Shown one piece after another: positions 62,647-64,000 of a stretch of 64,000 nucleotides of DNA. This DNA is from Longibacter salinarum (GTDB lineage: Bacteria; Bacteroidota; Rhodothermia; Rhodothermales; Salinibacteraceae). A program made the translations under genes and the position numbers. The notes under the pieces were generated by a model. It was not told the DNA's origin and made no database searches. It saw only the letters and a program-made list of their open reading frames with translations. Within the stretch, counting starts at the first letter, position 1; every line of letters begins with the position of its first letter. Location of the stretch: contig NZ_PDEQ01000008.1 of the NCBI RefSeq assembly GCF_002554795.1, forward strand, positions 62,001 to 126,000, read 5' to 3'.

Positions 62647-62991
62647 CTACGCAGGCTGACCGCTAAGTGCTTCGAGCTTCTTCGCGAGGGCGCTCTTCGC
62701 CATCGCACCGACGAGCTGCTCTTCTACTTCACCGTTCTTAAAGAATAGAAGCGTCGGGATCGAGCGTACGCCGTATTCCTGCGCCGTTCGTGGATTGTTG
62801 TCGACGTCCAGCTTGCCGATCTTCGCCCGCCCCTCGAAGTCGTCAGCCAGATCTTCGATGATGGGGGCGATCTGGCGGCAGGGACCGCACCAGGTTGCCC
62901 AGAAGTCGACGAGAACCGGCTTGTCCGCGTTCAGGACTTCCTCTTCAAAGTTATCGTCCGTCAGCGTTACGACATTTGGGTTGTCAGCCAT
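62647..62991 (-). CDS. trxA: Thioredoxin
   Basis: The 114-residue protein has the thioredoxin fold with the active site WATWCGPCRQ (Cys35, Cys38), the cis-proline in RSIPTLLFF and the conserved KLDVDNNP strand. It reduces cytoplasmic disulfides. It heads a leftward group with trxB and a LysM lipoprotein, so the electron donor and its reductase are encoded together. Confidence 0.96.
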   Translation of the reverse strand: MADNPNVVTLTDDNFEEEVLNADKPVLVDFWATWCGPCRQIAPIIEDLADDFEGRAKIGKLDVDNNPRTAQEYGVRSIPTLLFFKNGEVEEQLVGAMAKSALAKKLEALSGQPA

Positions 62992-63194
62992 AATCTTGGT
63001 TTGCTTGCAGGGAAAGTGATCAGGATGCCAGCGAGATAAACCGTCTCATTGATGCTACGGTTTCTCGGATTGCCATCCTTCATCGCAATAATACGATGAA
63101 CAAGGAGCGTGCCGTTCTCGTGTCACGCAGCTTTGCAGATCGCTTCTGCCATCGCGACACGACATATACGCAGGCTAGCGTCGGTCACGTACAT

Positions 63195-64000
63195 TTAGGC
63201 GTTCATCCGTTTCGGGATTGCGTTTTCGTAGACATCACTGATCGCGCCCACGTCTGCGTCAAGATATTCGCTTCCGGAGACGGTGAGCTTGAGATTCGCC
63301 CCTCCGACCTCACCAATACGGCGAACCGAGACGCCATCGATGTCCGCCAGCACCTCTTTCACTCGTTCTGCAGCATTAGCGCGCGTGGAGAACGTAATCC
63401 GGGACTGCGCCTCCCCGAATAGAATAGCATCTGCCCGGATGTCATCGACGGCACCGAGGTCCACCTGCCCACCGACCTGGCCGTGAATAGCCGATTCCGC
63501 CAGTGCGATCGCTAGGCCACCATCAGAGACATCGTGCGCGTGCTGCACGATGCCGTCACGGATCAGAGTGAGCATTGCGTTCTGTACGGCTCGCTCTTCC
63601 TCGAGGTCGATATAGGGAGCGTCTCCGGCTGTCATGCCGTGCAGCGTCGCCAAATATTCGGATCCGCCGATGTCGTCCCGGTGTGCCCAGGTGTCGGGCG
63701 ACAGCAGAAAGAGCACATCGCCGTCTTCCTGGAATGCCGAGGTTGTGCTGTGCTCTGCGACATCGTCAACAACGCCAAGCATGCCGATGGTCGGGGTAGG
63801 GAAGACAGCTCCCTCCGGATGCTCGTTGTATAACGACACGTTCCCTCCGGTGACGGGCGTCTCCAGCGTTGTGCAGGCATCGCTCATACCACGGATCGCC
63901 TGCTCGAACGTCCAGTACACCTCCGGCTTGTACGGATTGCCGAAGTTCAAGCAGTTCGTAATGGCCATCGGTTTCCCACCTGCGCAGGTCACGTTACGTG
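63195..64000 (-). CDS. purL: Phosphoribosylformylglycinamidine synthase PurL, C-terminal part
   Basis: The frame is open to the right edge, where it reads RNVTCAGGKPMAITNCLNFGNP, so the start is outside the window. The visible 267 residues include TPVTGGNVSLYNE, PTIGMLGVVDD, QHAHDVSDGGLAIALAE and LFGEAQSRITFS, all from the second half of the small-type PurL. It forms FGAM from FGAR with ATP and ammonia in purine synthesis, together with PurS and PurQ. No purQ or purS is in the window. Confidence 0.95.
   Translation of the reverse strand, partial: RNVTCAGGKPMAITNCLNFGNPYKPEVYWTFEQAIRGMSDACTTLETPVTGGNVSLYNEHPEGAVFPTPTIGMLGVVDDVAEHSTTSAFQEDGDVLFLLSPDTWAHRDDIGGSEYLATLHGMTAGDAPYIDLEEERAVQNAMLTLIRDGIVQHAHDVSDGGLAIALAESAIHGQVGGQVDLGAVDDIRADAILFGEAQSRITFSTRANAAERVKEVLADIDGVSVRRIGEVGGANLKLTVSGSEYLDADVGAISDVYENAIPKRMNA

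Overview
The window looks like chromosomal DNA of a high-GC bacterium of the Bacteroidota/Rhodothermota group (a Salinibacter- or Rhodothermales-like organism). The supporting features are a TonB-dependent receptor with an N-terminal carboxypeptidase-regulatory-like domain, a secreted FG-GAP protein ending in a type IX secretion sorting domain, a sigma-54 activator next to an LptE-like lipoprotein, and a high-GC coding bias. This assignment is an inference; there is no rRNA in the window to test it.

Layout. 1-6.6 kb: 3' part of a sodium:solute symporter, a KAS III-like synthase, a FabG-like reductase, a TonB-dependent receptor and a GbsR/MarR-type regulator, all leftward. 6.8-10.9 kb: a polyhydroxyalkanoate (PHA) granule module (PhaR regulator, phasin), then a patatin-like lipase and an acyltransferase. 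11.2-14.1 kb: two exported or surface proteins (DUF6916/tail-collar fusion and FG-GAP/T9SS protein). 14.1-20.5 kb: UbiB-type kinase, fatty acyl-CoA reductase-like SDR, a decayed IS3 transposase, LptE and a sigma-54 activator. 20.7-26.5 kb: assorted metabolic genes ending in miaB. 26.8-29.5 kb: two YceI proteins and a porin. 29.7-35.4 kb: membrane proteins and the ribD-ribE operon. 35.9-38.4 kb: two glycosyltransferases in AT-richer DNA. 38.6-45.4 kb: PlsC, tRNA-Gln, two copies of an unexplained RNA-like element, sirtuin, dodecin, EamA transporter, TesB and a histidine kinase. 45.4-52.1 kb: a leftward phosphate regulon (phoB-pstS-pstC-pstA-pstB-phoU) followed by a metallophosphoesterase-like protein that has lost most metal ligands. 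52.3-56.3 kb: MATE and SLC13 transporters and a small secreted protein. 56.6-64 kb: leftward groups esterase-DUF429-pdxH and trxA-trxB-LysM lipoprotein, a rightward proline dehydrogenase, and the C-terminal part of purL at the edge.

The most unusual structure is not a gene. Between 0.7 and 19.1 kb six genes are followed, within 0 to about 9 nt of the stop codon, by degenerate tandem arrays of 7- or 8-bp units. The units differ in sequence from gene to gene but are always G/purine-rich on the mRNA strand. One array is interrupted by a 102-bp inverted-repeat-ended element that recurs as a 199-bp copy at 30.7 kb. A second unexplained structure is a pair of about 101-bp elements, each ending in an intrinsic terminator, downstream of tRNA-Gln.
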